35,844 nucleotides of DNA, taken from contig JAGASJ010000053.1 in NCBI GenBank assembly GCA_017621795.1, positions 1 through 35,844 of the forward strand, given 5' to 3'. The position numbers were made by a program, and so were the translations under genes. Source of the DNA: Oscillospiraceae bacterium. GTDB taxonomy: Bacteria; Bacillota; Clostridia; Oscillospirales; Oscillospiraceae. The notes under the pieces are model-generated. The model was not told where the DNA came from. It did not search any database and worked only from the letters and a program-made list of their open reading frames with translations. Shown here piece after piece: positions 1 through 7,659 of the stretch; position 1 is the first letter of the stretch, and each line of letters starts with the position of its first letter.

Positions 1-72
1 ATCCTGAGGCACTAATGCCTCTAAATCCACGATAATCGCTTCACTTCTGGCATCTTTTCTCCATTGTTCCAT
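1..72 (-). CDS. IS1182-like transposase, N-terminal fragment (runs off the left edge)
   Basis: The first 24 codons of a minus-strand gene are visible, starting at an ATG at 72. They include the stretch DLEALVPQD, which resembles the N-terminal 'LExLVPxDHLLRK' region of IS1182-type (DUF772) DDE transposases. A ribosome site GGGGGTG lies about 6 nt before the start. The rest of the gene is outside the window, so the catalytic residues cannot be checked. The family call rests on one short motif plus the context: a short end with a terminal repeat placed directly against a terminator hairpin. Confidence 0.6.
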   Translation of the reverse strand, partial: MEQWRKDARSEAIIVDLEALVPQD

Positions 73-93
73 AAAAACACCCCCGTTTCCTTT

Positions 94-122
94 ATTATAC
101 CAGAAACGGAGGCTTATTGGAA
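94..122 (-). promoter_or_regulatory. Promoter of the IS transposase, inside a small palindrome
   Basis: The minus strand carries TATAAT at 99-94 preceded by TGG, giving an extended -10, with a weak -35 TTCCAA at 122-117 and a 17-bp spacer. The -10 lies between the inverted heptamers CCGTTTC (83-89) and GAAACGG (103-109). A hairpin or operator there could damp transposase expression; that role is inferred. Confidence 0.55.
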
Positions 123-123
123 G

Positions 124-138
124 TTTTTTGACAGACTG
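124..138. mobile_element. Terminal repeat of the IS element
   Basis: The sequence TTTTTTGACAGACTG ends exactly where the stem of the downstream gene's terminator begins (139). The same end, CTTTTTGACAGACTG, abuts another terminator at 23680, and inverted variants of it (CAGCCTGTCAAA, AGACTGTCAAA, GAGTGTCAAA) abut hairpins near 3877, 23451 and 30880. It is therefore read as the outer end of the IS whose transposase starts at 72. The other end lies outside the window. Confidence 0.55.
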
Positions 139-170
139 AAAAATGGGACAGTGAAAACTGTCCCATTTTT
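139..170 (-). terminator. Rho-independent terminator of the decarboxylase operon
   Basis: A perfect 13-bp stem (139-151 with 158-170) encloses a 6-nt loop and lies directly after the oadB stop. It has A-tract and T-tract flanks on both sides, so it can stop transcription from either direction. Confidence 0.85.
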
Positions 171-171
171 A

Positions 172-1422
172 TTAGCCAAATACGCTCAGCAGGAAGCCTG
201 CGGCGATCGCAGAGCCGATCACACCGGCCACATTGGGGCCCATTGCGTGCATCAGCAGGAAGTTGGAGGGATTGTACTTCTGACCAACCGTATTACTTAC
301 ACGGGCAGCCATCGGCACCGCGGAAACACCGGCAGAGCCGATGAGGGGATTGACCTTGCCCCGGGTCAGCTTGCACATCACCAAGCCACCCAGCAGGCCG
401 CCAACGGTAGACAGGATGAATGCCACAACGCCCAGTGCCACGATGGACAGGGTCTGCACATTCAGGAAGTTGGCACCGGTCATGGTGGCACCCACAGCGG
501 TGGACAGCAAGATGGTGACAATGTTCATCAGCGAGTTCTGCATGGTGTCGCTGAGACGGTCGGTAACGCCGGTCTCCTTCATCAAATTACCGAACATCAA
601 GCAACCGATCAGGGGTGCGGTATCCGGCAGCAGCAGTGCCACGAACACAGTAACCAGGATGGGGAAGATGATCTTCTCGGTCTTGGATACATTACGGGTC
701 TGCACCATCTTGATCTTCCGCTGCTCCTTGGTGGTCAGCAGCTTCATAAAGGGCGGCTGGATCAGGGGGATCAGCGCCATATAGGAATATGCGGCCACAG
801 CGATGGGTCCAAGCAGGTTGGAAGCCAGCTGACTGGTCAGGAAGATGGCGGTAGGACCGTCCGCACCGCCGATGATGCCGATGGATGCGGCCTCAGGGCC
901 TGTAAAGCCCAGCAGGATCGCACCGAAGAACGCAACAAACACGCCCATCTGTGCGGCGGCGCCCAACAGCAGGCTCTTGGGGTTGGACAGCAGCGGTCCA
1001 AAGTCGGTCATTGCGCCCACGCCCATAAAGATCAGGCAGGGGTACAGGCTGGACTTTACACCGATGTAGAAGATATCCAGCAGTCCGCCGTAGTGGATAA
1101 TATCTGTAAAGTGGATGTGCTCAATGGTGCGGATCACCTCACCGGCCTCACCGGTCACCAAATAGGGTGTGCCGTTTACGTAGGAATCCCACAGGCCTTG
1201 ATTGTACAGACCTGCACCGGGCAGGTTGCTGAGAATACAGCCGAAGGCAATGCCGCACAGCAGCAACGGCTCAAATTTTTTCACGATGGCCAAGTACAGC
1301 AGACCACAGCCGATGATGATCATCACCAGGTTCTGCCAGCCATCCCCTGCGAAGCCTGCAAACAAAGAGGCAAAGCCGCTTTGTTCCCACAGATTCTGCA
1401 GGATTTCACCAACATTGATCAT
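172..1422 (-). CDS. oadB: Na+-translocating decarboxylase, beta subunit
   Basis: This 416-residue polytopic membrane protein is the carboxybiotin decarboxylase and Na+ pump of the oxaloacetate/methylmalonyl-CoA decarboxylase family. Many hydrophobic segments are visible, and the signature GGADGPTAIFLTSQLA (about residues 185-200) contains the conserved aspartate of the Na+ and carboxybiotin site. In this family decarboxylation of carboxybiotin drives export of Na+. The ATG at 1422 follows GGAGGGCAACC. It is the last gene of the operon oadA-oadG-BCCP-oadB and is followed directly by a terminator. The substrate cannot be read from this subunit; the alpha subunit points to oxaloacetate. Confidence 0.93.
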   Translation of the reverse strand: MINVGEILQNLWEQSGFASLFAGFAGDGWQNLVMIIIGCGLLYLAIVKKFEPLLLCGIAFGCILSNLPGAGLYNQGLWDSYVNGTPYLVTGEAGEVIRTIEHIHFTDIIHYGGLLDIFYIGVKSSLYPCLIFMGVGAMTDFGPLLSNPKSLLLGAAAQMGVFVAFFGAILLGFTGPEAASIGIIGGADGPTAIFLTSQLASNLLGPIAVAAYSYMALIPLIQPPFMKLLTTKEQRKIKMVQTRNVSKTEKIIFPILVTVFVALLLPDTAPLIGCLMFGNLMKETGVTDRLSDTMQNSLMNIVTILLSTAVGATMTGANFLNVQTLSIVALGVVAFILSTVGGLLGGLVMCKLTRGKVNPLIGSAGVSAVPMAARVSNTVGQKYNPSNFLLMHAMGPNVAGVIGSAIAAGFLLSVFG

Positions 1423-1434
1423 TGGTTGCCCTCC

Positions 1435-1833
1435 TTAACCGATGACAACCAAAGCGTCGCCGGTATTGACGGAAGCACCCTTTGCGGCAACGACCTGCGT
1501 GACCGTGCCGGCCTTGGGCGCCAAAATCTCGTTTTCCATCTTCATCGCTTCCAGCACGCACAAAAGGTCGCCTTCCTTTACAGCCTGACCGGCGGTGACG
1601 TTCACCTTCAAAATGGTGCCGGGCATAGGGGCGGAAACACTTTCGCCTGCGCCGGTGATGACCGGTGCGGCAGGTGCGGCGGCAGGAGCCGCGGCGGGAG
1701 CAGCTGCTGCAGGAGCAGCGGCGGGGGCGGGGGCGGCAGGAGCAACTGCCTCATATTCGGCCAGAAGCATTGCCTGACCTGCTTCGACCTCTACTTCATA
1801 AGTACGGCCGTTTAAGGTTACTTTATATTTCAT
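1435..1833 (-). CDS. Biotin carboxyl carrier protein of the decarboxylase
   Basis: A 132-residue protein with a short N-terminal strand region, an Ala/Pro-rich flexible linker (about residues 30-60) and a C-terminal biotinyl domain. The biotinylation motif EAMKMEN is clear, and its second lysine-adjacent position is the family's biotin attachment site. It carries CO2 from the alpha-subunit carboxyltransferase to the membrane beta subunit. In many relatives this domain is fused to the alpha subunit; here it is a separate gene, as is common in clostridia. Its start nearly touches the end of oadG, so translation is probably coupled. Confidence 0.92.
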   Translation of the reverse strand: MKYKVTLNGRTYEVEVEAGQAMLLAEYEAVAPAAPAPAAAPAAAAPAAAPAAAPAAPVITGAGESVSAPMPGTILKVNVTAGQAVKEGDLLCVLEAMKMENEILAPKAGTVTQVVAAKGASVNTGDALVVIG

Positions 1834-1834
1834 C

Positions 1835-2221
1835 TTACTCTACCTCCTTGATGGAAATAAAACGCAGCTCGTTCAGGGGCTTGCCCATCTTATCGGCTAC
1901 AATCGCCATAATCATTGCGGCGGTCTTGGGCTCTACATTATACAGCTTCATGCTGCCGGCAGAGCCGGGTGCGGTAGGTGCGGGCGCAGCCTGCACTGCA
2001 GGTGCTTCTTCTGCAGGTGCTACCGTCTTGGCAGCCTTTTTTGCCTTGGCGGCAAATACAGAGCCCAACGCAAAAACCACGACCATCAGCAGAACCAGGC
2101 CGAAAAACACCACCGCATAGCCCAGCAATGCCAGAATGCCGGCATCCCCTACGCCCAAATTCTCCAGGGAATTGGCCGCTTCGGTGGGGGGCGGTGCCAT
2201 TGTTAACATATCCATAACCAT
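1835..2221 (-). CDS. oadG: Decarboxylase gamma subunit (OadG-like membrane anchor)
   Basis: A 128-residue protein with one transmembrane segment (about residues 28-55), a Lys/Ala-rich stretch after it, an Ala/Pro linker and a small C-terminal domain ending in RFISIKEVE. Gamma subunits of this family hold alpha and beta together and help bind Zn2+. The C-terminal domain is longer than in the minimal roughly 80-residue gamma subunits. It lies between oadA and the carrier gene with very short gaps, so the four genes are surely one transcript. The start at 2221 is preceded by AGGAGGAACAGCT. Confidence 0.8.
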   Translation of the reverse strand: MVMDMLTMAPPPTEAANSLENLGVGDAGILALLGYAVVFFGLVLLMVVVFALGSVFAAKAKKAAKTVAPAEEAPAVQAAPAPTAPGSAGSMKLYNVEPKTAAMIMAIVADKMGKPLNELRFISIKEVE

Positions 2222-2233
2222 AGCTGTTCCTCC

Positions 2234-3616
2234 TTAGGCCTCAACGATGGTATATGTAGCGGTATTCTCTTCCTTTTCCTTCCGTTCCTCAAAGAACTTC
2301 TCGGCCAGGTTGGGGAATGCAATATAGCTCAGCACATCCTCGTCGGACTTTGCAACACCTTCCAGCTTCTTGCGGGTCTCGTCCACAATGGGGGCCAGTG
2401 TGTCGGCATAACGGCCCTCCAGGGGCTTCTCGTCACCCAAAATGCGGGCCTGAATGTCCTTGTCGATGGGTGCGGGGGTGGTGCCGTACTCACCGCGGCA
2501 GTAAGCCTTGATCTCTTTGGAAACAGTCTTGTAGCGCTCGCCGTCCAAAACGTTGCGGACAGCCTGCACGCCTACCATCTGAGAGGTGGGGGTAACCAGA
2601 GGGGGATAACCCATATCGGCACGGACTCTGGGGGTCTCTGCCAGTGCCTCCTCGAACTTATCCAGTGCGTTCATCTGCTTGAGCTGGCTCAGCAGGTTGG
2701 AGAGCATACCGCCGGGCACCTGATAGGTCAGGCACTGGGTGTCGGTAGCCATTGCCTTGGGCATCAGGGTGCCGTCGGCAACGAATTCATCACGAAGGGT
2801 CTTGAAGAAATCGGACATCTTGGTGGTGCAGGCATCGTCCAGGTCCACCTGATAGCCCAGCTGACGCAGGGCGTAAGCCATGGTCTCGGTAGCGGGCTGA
2901 GAAGTACCGCCGGAGAAGGGAGAGATGGCGGTGTCAATAATATCCACGCCTGCTTCCACTGCCTTCAGGTAGGTCATAAAGGCCAAGCCGGTGGTGGAGT
3001 GGGTGTGCAGGTCGATGGGCAGATCCACGGCGTCCTTAATGGCGGAAACCATATCGTAGGCTTCCTGGGGACCCATAATGCCGGCCATATCCTTAATACA
3101 AATGGTAGAAGCGCCCATTTTCTTCAGCTCCTTTACCATTTCCACGTACTTGGCGTGGGTATGGACAGGAGAGGTGGTGTAGGAGATGGTGCCGGAAGCA
3201 ATGGCGCCGGCGTTCACAGTGGCTTCCATCGCCACCTTCATATTCTTTACGTCGTTCAGGGCGTCGAAGATACGGATCACATCCATACCGTTTTCCACCG
3301 CCTTGGCAACGAACAGCTTGACGAAATCATCGGGGTAGTGGGAATAGCCCAAAACGTTCTGACCGCGCAGCAGCATCTGCAGCTTGGTATTGGGCATCTT
3401 GGCGCGGATCTTCCGCAGACGCTCCCAGGGATCCTCGTGCAGGTAACGCAGGCACACGTCAAAGGTGGCGCCGCCCCAGCATTCTGCGGCGTAGTAACCG
3501 GCCTTATCAATGGTTTCCAGCATGGGTTCGAACTTCTCGTAGGGCAGGCGGGTTGCGATCAGGGACTGGTTTGCGTCACGCAGAACCGTCTCTACAAATT
3601 GAACTTTTCTTGCCAT
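2234..3616 (-). CDS. oadA: Oxaloacetate decarboxylase alpha subunit (carboxyltransferase)
   Basis: This 460-residue protein is a TIM-barrel carboxyltransferase of the pyruvate carboxylase / oxaloacetate decarboxylase class. Visible motifs are RDANQSL near the N-terminus, CIKDMAGI with the lysine that is carbamylated in the family, and DLHTHSTTGL with the metal-binding histidines. A conserved PYC_OADA-type C-terminal region follows. It lacks its own biotinyl domain, which is the separate gene at 1435-1833. The reading frame extends upstream, but the ATG at 3616, with GGAGG 11 nt before it and the family-typical start MARKVQFVET, is the better start. Expected reaction: oxaloacetate to pyruvate plus CO2, coupled to Na+ export; methylmalonyl-CoA is less likely because that alpha subunit is a different protein. 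Confidence 0.88.
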   Translation of the reverse strand: MARKVQFVETVLRDANQSLIATRLPYEKFEPMLETIDKAGYYAAECWGGATFDVCLRYLHEDPWERLRKIRAKMPNTKLQMLLRGQNVLGYSHYPDDFVKLFVAKAVENGMDVIRIFDALNDVKNMKVAMEATVNAGAIASGTISYTTSPVHTHAKYVEMVKELKKMGASTICIKDMAGIMGPQEAYDMVSAIKDAVDLPIDLHTHSTTGLAFMTYLKAVEAGVDIIDTAISPFSGGTSQPATETMAYALRQLGYQVDLDDACTTKMSDFFKTLRDEFVADGTLMPKAMATDTQCLTYQVPGGMLSNLLSQLKQMNALDKFEEALAETPRVRADMGYPPLVTPTSQMVGVQAVRNVLDGERYKTVSKEIKAYCRGEYGTTPAPIDKDIQARILGDEKPLEGRYADTLAPIVDETRKKLEGVAKSDEDVLSYIAFPNLAEKFFEERKEKEENTATYTIVEA

Positions 3617-3757
3617 TTTGTATATGACCTCCATAGGAAGAATTTTGTGGCACCGAAAACGGGCCTTATATATCATTTTCGGCATTTGATGCCGAATGTT
3701 CCGGCAAAAGACGGCCCTCACACACAGCAGCACTGCGCAAAGTGCCCATCCCTCACC
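3617..3757 (-). promoter_or_regulatory. oadA leader with two mutually exclusive hairpins
   Basis: The roughly 140-nt untranslated leader can form hairpin A (arms 3678-3685 and 3689-3696, 8 bp, 3-nt loop) or hairpin B (arms 3653-3659 and 3676-3682, 7 bp). They share bases 3678-3682, so only one can form at a time. Neither has a following U-run. The arrangement looks like a leader switch or attenuator, but I recognise no known riboswitch class. Confidence 0.35.
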
Positions 3758-3763
3758 AAGTAC

Positions 3764-3792
3764 ACTATACCATATTAAAATGCAATTGTAAA
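3764..3792 (-). promoter_or_regulatory. Sigma-A promoter of the oad operon
   Basis: On the minus strand the -35 TTTACA (3792-3787) and -10 TATAGT (3769-3764) are separated by exactly 17 bp, and TGG precedes the -10. It is the only strong promoter seen for the four-gene operon. Confidence 0.8.
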
Positions 3793-3842
3793 CCTATAAT
3801 TTTCCGTTTTTCCCCGTTCTTTCGTGTTTCCTGCGGATAAAA

Positions 3843-4151
3843 CCCCGGGCGTGTTGATACAACACGCCCGGGGGGTCAGCCTGTCAAAAAAGTATTTTTT
3901 GACAGGCTGCAGAGGTCAAAGAAGCGCCAAAGACAAGCAACGCGACCCCGATGTGTATATAGATACTCGAGCGGGGCGCGTTGCGCAGGAAGTCAAAATA
4001 TCTTGCGGAGCAAGCCCTTTTTTGACAATTGTTTGCGGGACGGGAAACCCGTCCCCTACGGTATATTAAAATATTTAGATTTATATTTTGACGGTTTGGG
4101 GGTTCTTTGACACTCTAACCCCGGGCGTGTTGATGCAACACGCCCGGGGTT
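3843..4151. repeat. Structured repeat element between two copies of one 31-bp hairpin
   Basis: This region without genes is highly ordered. Copy one of a CCCCGGGCGTGTT hairpin is at 3843-3873 and copy two at 4119-4149. Between them, from the left: a perfect 15-bp palindrome with a 3-nt loop (3877-3909) starting CAGCCTGTCAAA; a second hairpin with arms GCAACGCG/CGCGTTGC (about 3938-3987); a GGGACGGGAAACCCGTCCC hairpin (about 4035-4053); and an end, GGTTCTTTGACACTCT, that abuts the second hairpin. The ends match the IS end at 124-138, so this is read as a MITE-like relic. The right 90 bp recur inverted at 30878-30968. Confidence 0.65.
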
Positions 4152-4166
4152 GGGATTATACAAAGC

Positions 4167-5192
4167 TCAGCTCATAATAAATTCGTGCAGCGCACGGATA
4201 TTGGTGTTAAAGTCCACCTTATACATCTCACGCCCCTGTACGAAAATAATACCGGTATAGCTCTTGCCGGCCTCGTTTTCAATGGGGAGCATCCGCTGGG
4301 TAATGGGATTGGACATCAGAGAGGGGACCTTCGCAATGTAGCTAAGGATCTCTCCGTTGGTCATATCTGTATTGACGTACGGAAGCATGGTTTCTGCCAG
4401 GTCGATGAGGGTGGGAATGCTGGAGGAAGCCGCCTTGTTCATCAGCTTGGTCAACATCGTTCTTTGCCGCCTGGTGCGGACAAAGTCATTGTCGATAAGT
4501 CGGATCTGGCAGTATATACGAGCCTGTCTGCCGTTGAGCGTCTGTGTCCCGGAATAGGTTGGGATTTTACTGGTATCTTGTATGTAAAAGGCCTCCGCAT
4601 CTGTAAGGGTGATTTCCACGCCGCCCAGCAAATCGACGCCCTTTTCAAAAGCGGCAAAATCCACCACCACGTAATGGTCGATTTTAATACGGAAGTTGTT
4701 TTCCACCGTCTCGATGAGCAGCTTGGGACCGCCCCAGGAGTAGGCCGCGTTCAGCATGCCCCACTGCTCCCCGTCGGAACGGGGGATACACACATACATA
4801 GCGCGCATCAGGGAAGTCAGGTGGATCTTCTTTGTGCGTTCGTTAATGGACAGGATCATCATAGAATCGGATCGGCCGTATTCCCAGCTGGCGTGGCGGT
4901 CGGTGCCAACAAGTAAAATATTGGTGATCTTGGAGTCCTTCAGAAATTCGATCTCCTGTGCCTCCTGAAACTCGTTGTGGGCCTGGTCGATATGCTCCAC
5001 CGAGTCGGTGGCATCCACCGTTTCGCCCTCATAGATTTCCGATTCTGACAGTGTCAGGTTGCCTGTAATTTCGGTACGGTCCACCTTGTTCAGCAGTCCG
5101 TTGATGTACAGCCACAGGCCGCCCAGCAGCAGTATGATCAGCAGCAAAATACAGCCAATGACGATCAGCGTGATCTTTAACGCCTTATTCAC
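4167..5192 (-). CDS. LytR-CpsA-Psr (LCP) cell-wall polymer ligase
   Basis: A 341-residue protein with a short cytoplasmic start, one transmembrane helix (about residues 7-30) and an extracellular LCP domain (about 88-260). Family motifs include LLVGTD, RSDSMMILSIN and RTRRQRTML. LCP enzymes attach anionic polymers such as teichoic acids or capsule to peptidoglycan. One oddity is that the usual 'PRD' motif reads MRAM near residue 130, so the conserved aspartate is alanine. The start is GTG (5192) with GGAGTG about 10 nt before it. It begins about 20 bp after the lexA stop, so the two genes are probably co-transcribed. Confidence 0.88.
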   Translation of the reverse strand: MNKALKITLIVIGCILLLIILLLGGLWLYINGLLNKVDRTEITGNLTLSESEIYEGETVDATDSVEHIDQAHNEFQEAQEIEFLKDSKITNILLVGTDRHASWEYGRSDSMMILSINERTKKIHLTSLMRAMYVCIPRSDGEQWGMLNAAYSWGGPKLLIETVENNFRIKIDHYVVVDFAAFEKGVDLLGGVEITLTDAEAFYIQDTSKIPTYSGTQTLNGRQARIYCQIRLIDNDFVRTRRQRTMLTKLMNKAASSSIPTLIDLAETMLPYVNTDMTNGEILSYIAKVPSLMSNPITQRMLPIENEAGKSYTGIIFVQGREMYKVDFNTNIRALHEFIMS

Positions 5193-5213
5193 GGTAAAAA
5201 CACTCCTTTTGCA

Positions 5214-5792
5214 TTAGTAGGTGCGCACAACTGCCTTGACCAGCCCGATGAGCCGGGCGTTTGTGCCGTCGATGGGGGAATATGCGTCGTTTTCCGGCAT
5301 TAAAAGCACCTGTCCGTCCGTTAGGTGCAGCCGTTTTACTGTGGCCTCGTCTTCAATGCGGGCCACCACGATCTGGCCGTGGTCGGCAGTTTGCTGGGGA
5401 CGCACCACCACCAAATCGCCGCTGAGGATCCCTGCACCTACCATACTGTCACCCTGCACGCGCAGGGCAAAGCAGGATTCCTCTCCGTCCCAAAGCAGCT
5501 GCCCTTCCTGATTCTCCACCGCTAAAATGGGCAATCCGGCGGTCACTGTGCCAATGATGGGAATATAGCCGCCCCGCTGGGTAGAGACCACTGCCCGCTT
5601 GCGGCCCTTGGAATCGGAGCTTTGCAGCAGACCTTGTGCCTGCAGCTGCTGCAGATGGTAGCTGACAGAGGCGGTGGACTTCAGTCCTACTGCCGCGCCG
5701 ATCTCACGCACAGAGGGCGCAAAACCGTTTTCCTGGGAGAACTTCCGCACATATTCCAGTATTTTTTCTGCTTTATCCGTTGTTCTTGCCAT
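5214..5792 (-). CDS. lexA: LexA repressor
   Basis: A 192-residue SOS repressor. The N-terminal winged helix-turn-helix (residues 1-65) is followed by the autocleavage peptidase domain. The scissile Ala85-Gly86 lies in TVTAGLPI, the catalytic serine is Ser116 in QGDSMVG, and the catalytic lysine is Lys153 in EATVKRL. RecA-stimulated self-cleavage derepresses DNA-repair genes. Start at 5792 after GGAGGGGC. I could not find the Firmicutes box GAAC-N4-GTTC upstream; another inverted repeat (5824-5863) is present instead. Confidence 0.95.
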   Translation of the reverse strand: MARTTDKAEKILEYVRKFSQENGFAPSVREIGAAVGLKSTASVSYHLQQLQAQGLLQSSDSKGRKRAVVSTQRGGYIPIIGTVTAGLPILAVENQEGQLLWDGEESCFALRVQGDSMVGAGILSGDLVVVRPQQTADHGQIVVARIEDEATVKRLHLTDGQVLLMPENDAYSPIDGTNARLIGLVKAVVRTY

Positions 5793-5817
5793 TTTTGCCC
5801 CTCCATTTCTTCTTTCT

Positions 5818-5863
5818 ATAGTAGCACAAATGAGCGAAAATGCAACCGATTTTTTATTTGTGC
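5818..5863 (-). promoter_or_regulatory. lexA promoter with an inverted repeat
   Basis: The minus strand has -35 TTGCAT (5845-5840), a 16-bp spacer and -10 TACTAT (5823-5818). GCACAAAT at 5824-5831, inside the spacer, pairs with ATTTGTGC at 5856-5863. The repeat lies between lexA and a divergent gene and could be an operator for one or both. It does not match the usual Gram-positive LexA box. Confidence 0.5.
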
Positions 5864-5890
5864 ATAGAATGAGAAAAAGGAGGTATCTTT

Positions 5891-6325
5891 TTGGAACAGC
5901 TTGACCGGGAGAAAATCAGACGGGTTTGGCAGCGGGTACAGGGCACTGTACAACCTGCCGCAGACCCTGAATGCAGTTGTATTTCTGTGGCAGAAAATCT
6001 GTACGCCTACAAAAAATTGATGAAAACCGCCTCAGAGCAAGAAAGAGTCCTGTTGCGGCAGCTGATCGCAGACAGCAAAATGCAGCTTTCGGTGCTGCAG
6101 GGGATCGAAATAATGGAAAAGGGCGAAAAATCTGCCCTTTTCGTTCCGTCTCAGACGCAGGAGCATCGGGAAAACTTACTGCGGCGGTGTATCGGCCGCA
6201 CCCTGCAGCTTGCCGCACAACTATCTTCCGTCGGGGAGCATAGCCCCTTTTTTTCTGCGTACCGTCATCTGTCGCAGAGGCTGGGTGACCATCTTTGCAC
6301 GTTGTTGGCGTTACTGGCTTTGTAA
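5891..6325 (+). CDS. Small helical protein of unknown function
   Basis: A 144-residue, mostly helical protein with a TTG start at 5891 and a strong ribosome site GGAGG 7 nt before it. It has no signal peptide or membrane segment. The pattern (a helix containing AENLYAYKKLMKTA, then LRQLIADSKMQL) resembles two helices of ferritin-like/rubrerythrin domains, but the expected glutamate and histidine metal ligands are mostly missing. That relation is only a guess. It is divergent from lexA and its end overlaps the convergent mtaB gene by 15 bp. Confidence 0.7.
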   Translation: MEQLDREKIRRVWQRVQGTVQPAADPECSCISVAENLYAYKKLMKTASEQERVLLRQLIADSKMQLSVLQGIEIMEKGEKSALFVPSQTQEHRENLLRRCIGRTLQLAAQLSSVGEHSPFFSAYRHLSQRLGDHLCTLLALLAL

Positions 6326-7603
6326 TGTGCCCAGCACACCTTCCTGATAAAGGGCGGTAAACTTCACCGGCAGAATGCGGTTATGCAGATCTTCCCCTTC
6401 CACATAAACCTTCACATAATTGGGGGCGTGGCCTACAAACCAATCGCCCTCTTTTTCCTCAAAAAGCACGGGATGCACTGTATGCAACAGTGCTGTACGG
6501 TAGTTTTCAGACATTTTTTGGGCACACGCCACAGCCCGGCGACTGCGCTCCTCCTTCACACTGTTGGGGTGCTGGCCGGGCATTTTGTCTGCCGGTGTGC
6601 CGGGACGGCGGGAGTAGGGAAAAATATGCATATCCGCAAAGCCGCACTTCTGAATAAAGGACAGCCCCTGCGCAAATTCCTCCTCCGTCTCCCCGGGGAA
6701 AGCCACGATCATATCGGTGGTGATGGCACATTGGGGGAAGAATCGGTTAAGCAGCTGCACGCTTTCAAAATAACGGGCCGTGTCGTATTTGCGCTTCATA
6801 CGGGAAAGTACACTGTCACACCCCGCCTGCATGGACAGATGAAAATGGGGGCACAGGTTGGAAAGCCTGCACAGCTTTTCACAAAAGGCCTCGGTGACGA
6901 TCCGCGGCTCCAAAGAGCCCAAACGGATCCGCATTTGGGGCACCGCCTTACAAATTGCTTCAATCAGCACATCCGGGGTCGGCTTCCCCGGCAGGTCCAC
7001 GCCCCAGGAGGCGATCTCAATCCCGGTGACCGTTACCTCCTTATAGCCCAGTTTTTGCAGCTGCAATACCTGCTCCACTGCCAGCTCCAAGGGAGCAGAA
7101 CGCACCGGCCCACGGGTATAGGGAATAATACAGTAGGTACAGAAATTGACACAGCCATCCTGTACCTTCAGCATTCCTCTGGTACGCCCCTCCAGTCCTC
7201 CGGCAGGCAGGATCTCAAAGCTGCGGCGGGAAAGTGCACGATCCAGCACCTGACGGGACTGCCGATCCTTTGCGCTTTGGATACAGGCGCGAATAAACGC
7301 TGCCCGCTGACTGCTTCCGCCGATCACATCCACCTGCAGCTTTTCCAGAGCCTGCTGATCGTGCTGGGCGTAACAGCCACACACCGCGACGGTGGCAGTG
7401 GGACTCAGCTTGCGGCAGCGGCGAATGACCCCACGGTTTTTCTTGTCTGCCACTGCGGTGACAGAGCAGGTATTGATCACATAGCAGTCGCAGGCATCCT
7501 CAAAGGGCGCAACCGTATGCCCGTATTCCACCACCAGCTGCTCCATGGCCTGGGTCTCATACTGATTCACTTTGCATCCAAGGGTGTAAAATCCAAATTT
7601 CAT
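6311..7603 (-). CDS. mtaB: tRNA t6A37 methylthiotransferase MtaB
   Basis: A 430-residue radical-SAM methylthiotransferase that adds a methylthio group to t6A at position 37 of tRNAs reading ANN codons. The N-terminal UPF0004 domain carries its cysteines (Cys10 in YTLGCKVNQ, then NTCSVT, then VCGCYAQ). The radical-SAM cluster is CVNFCTYC in the middle, and a short TRAM-like domain ends the protein. KVNQYETQ is typical of MtaB rather than MiaB or RimO. I prefer the ATG at 7603, with GGTGG 8 nt before it, over an upstream in-frame TTG. Confidence 0.92.
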   Translation of the reverse strand: MKFGFYTLGCKVNQYETQAMEQLVVEYGHTVAPFEDACDCYVINTCSVTAVADKKNRGVIRRCRKLSPTATVAVCGCYAQHDQQALEKLQVDVIGGSSQRAAFIRACIQSAKDRQSRQVLDRALSRRSFEILPAGGLEGRTRGMLKVQDGCVNFCTYCIIPYTRGPVRSAPLELAVEQVLQLQKLGYKEVTVTGIEIASWGVDLPGKPTPDVLIEAICKAVPQMRIRLGSLEPRIVTEAFCEKLCRLSNLCPHFHLSMQAGCDSVLSRMKRKYDTARYFESVQLLNRFFPQCAITTDMIVAFPGETEEEFAQGLSFIQKCGFADMHIFPYSRRPGTPADKMPGQHPNSVKEERSRRAVACAQKMSENYRTALLHTVHPVLFEEKEGDWFVGHAPNYVKVYVEGEDLHNRILPVKFTALYQEGVLGTLQSQ

Positions 7604-7659
7604 CGTTAAAACCACCAAAACACAGCATCCTGACTTGTGAAAATCGTCAAGTATTCTAA

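Noticed and set aside
64-1815. Long plus-strand open frame of 583 codons
   Set aside because: It lies opposite oadB and the biotin carrier gene, both with clear family motifs and ribosome sites, and its low-complexity translation has no recognisable domain.
4117-4151. Hairpin as a standard terminator of the LCP gene
   Set aside because: It has a strong stem but no T-run on the minus strand and is one of a duplicated pair, so it is described with the repeat element; some termination is still possible.
6383-7609. Plus-strand open frame of 408 codons
   Set aside because: It is the shadow of mtaB; the minus-strand frame has the radical-SAM cysteines and a correct start.
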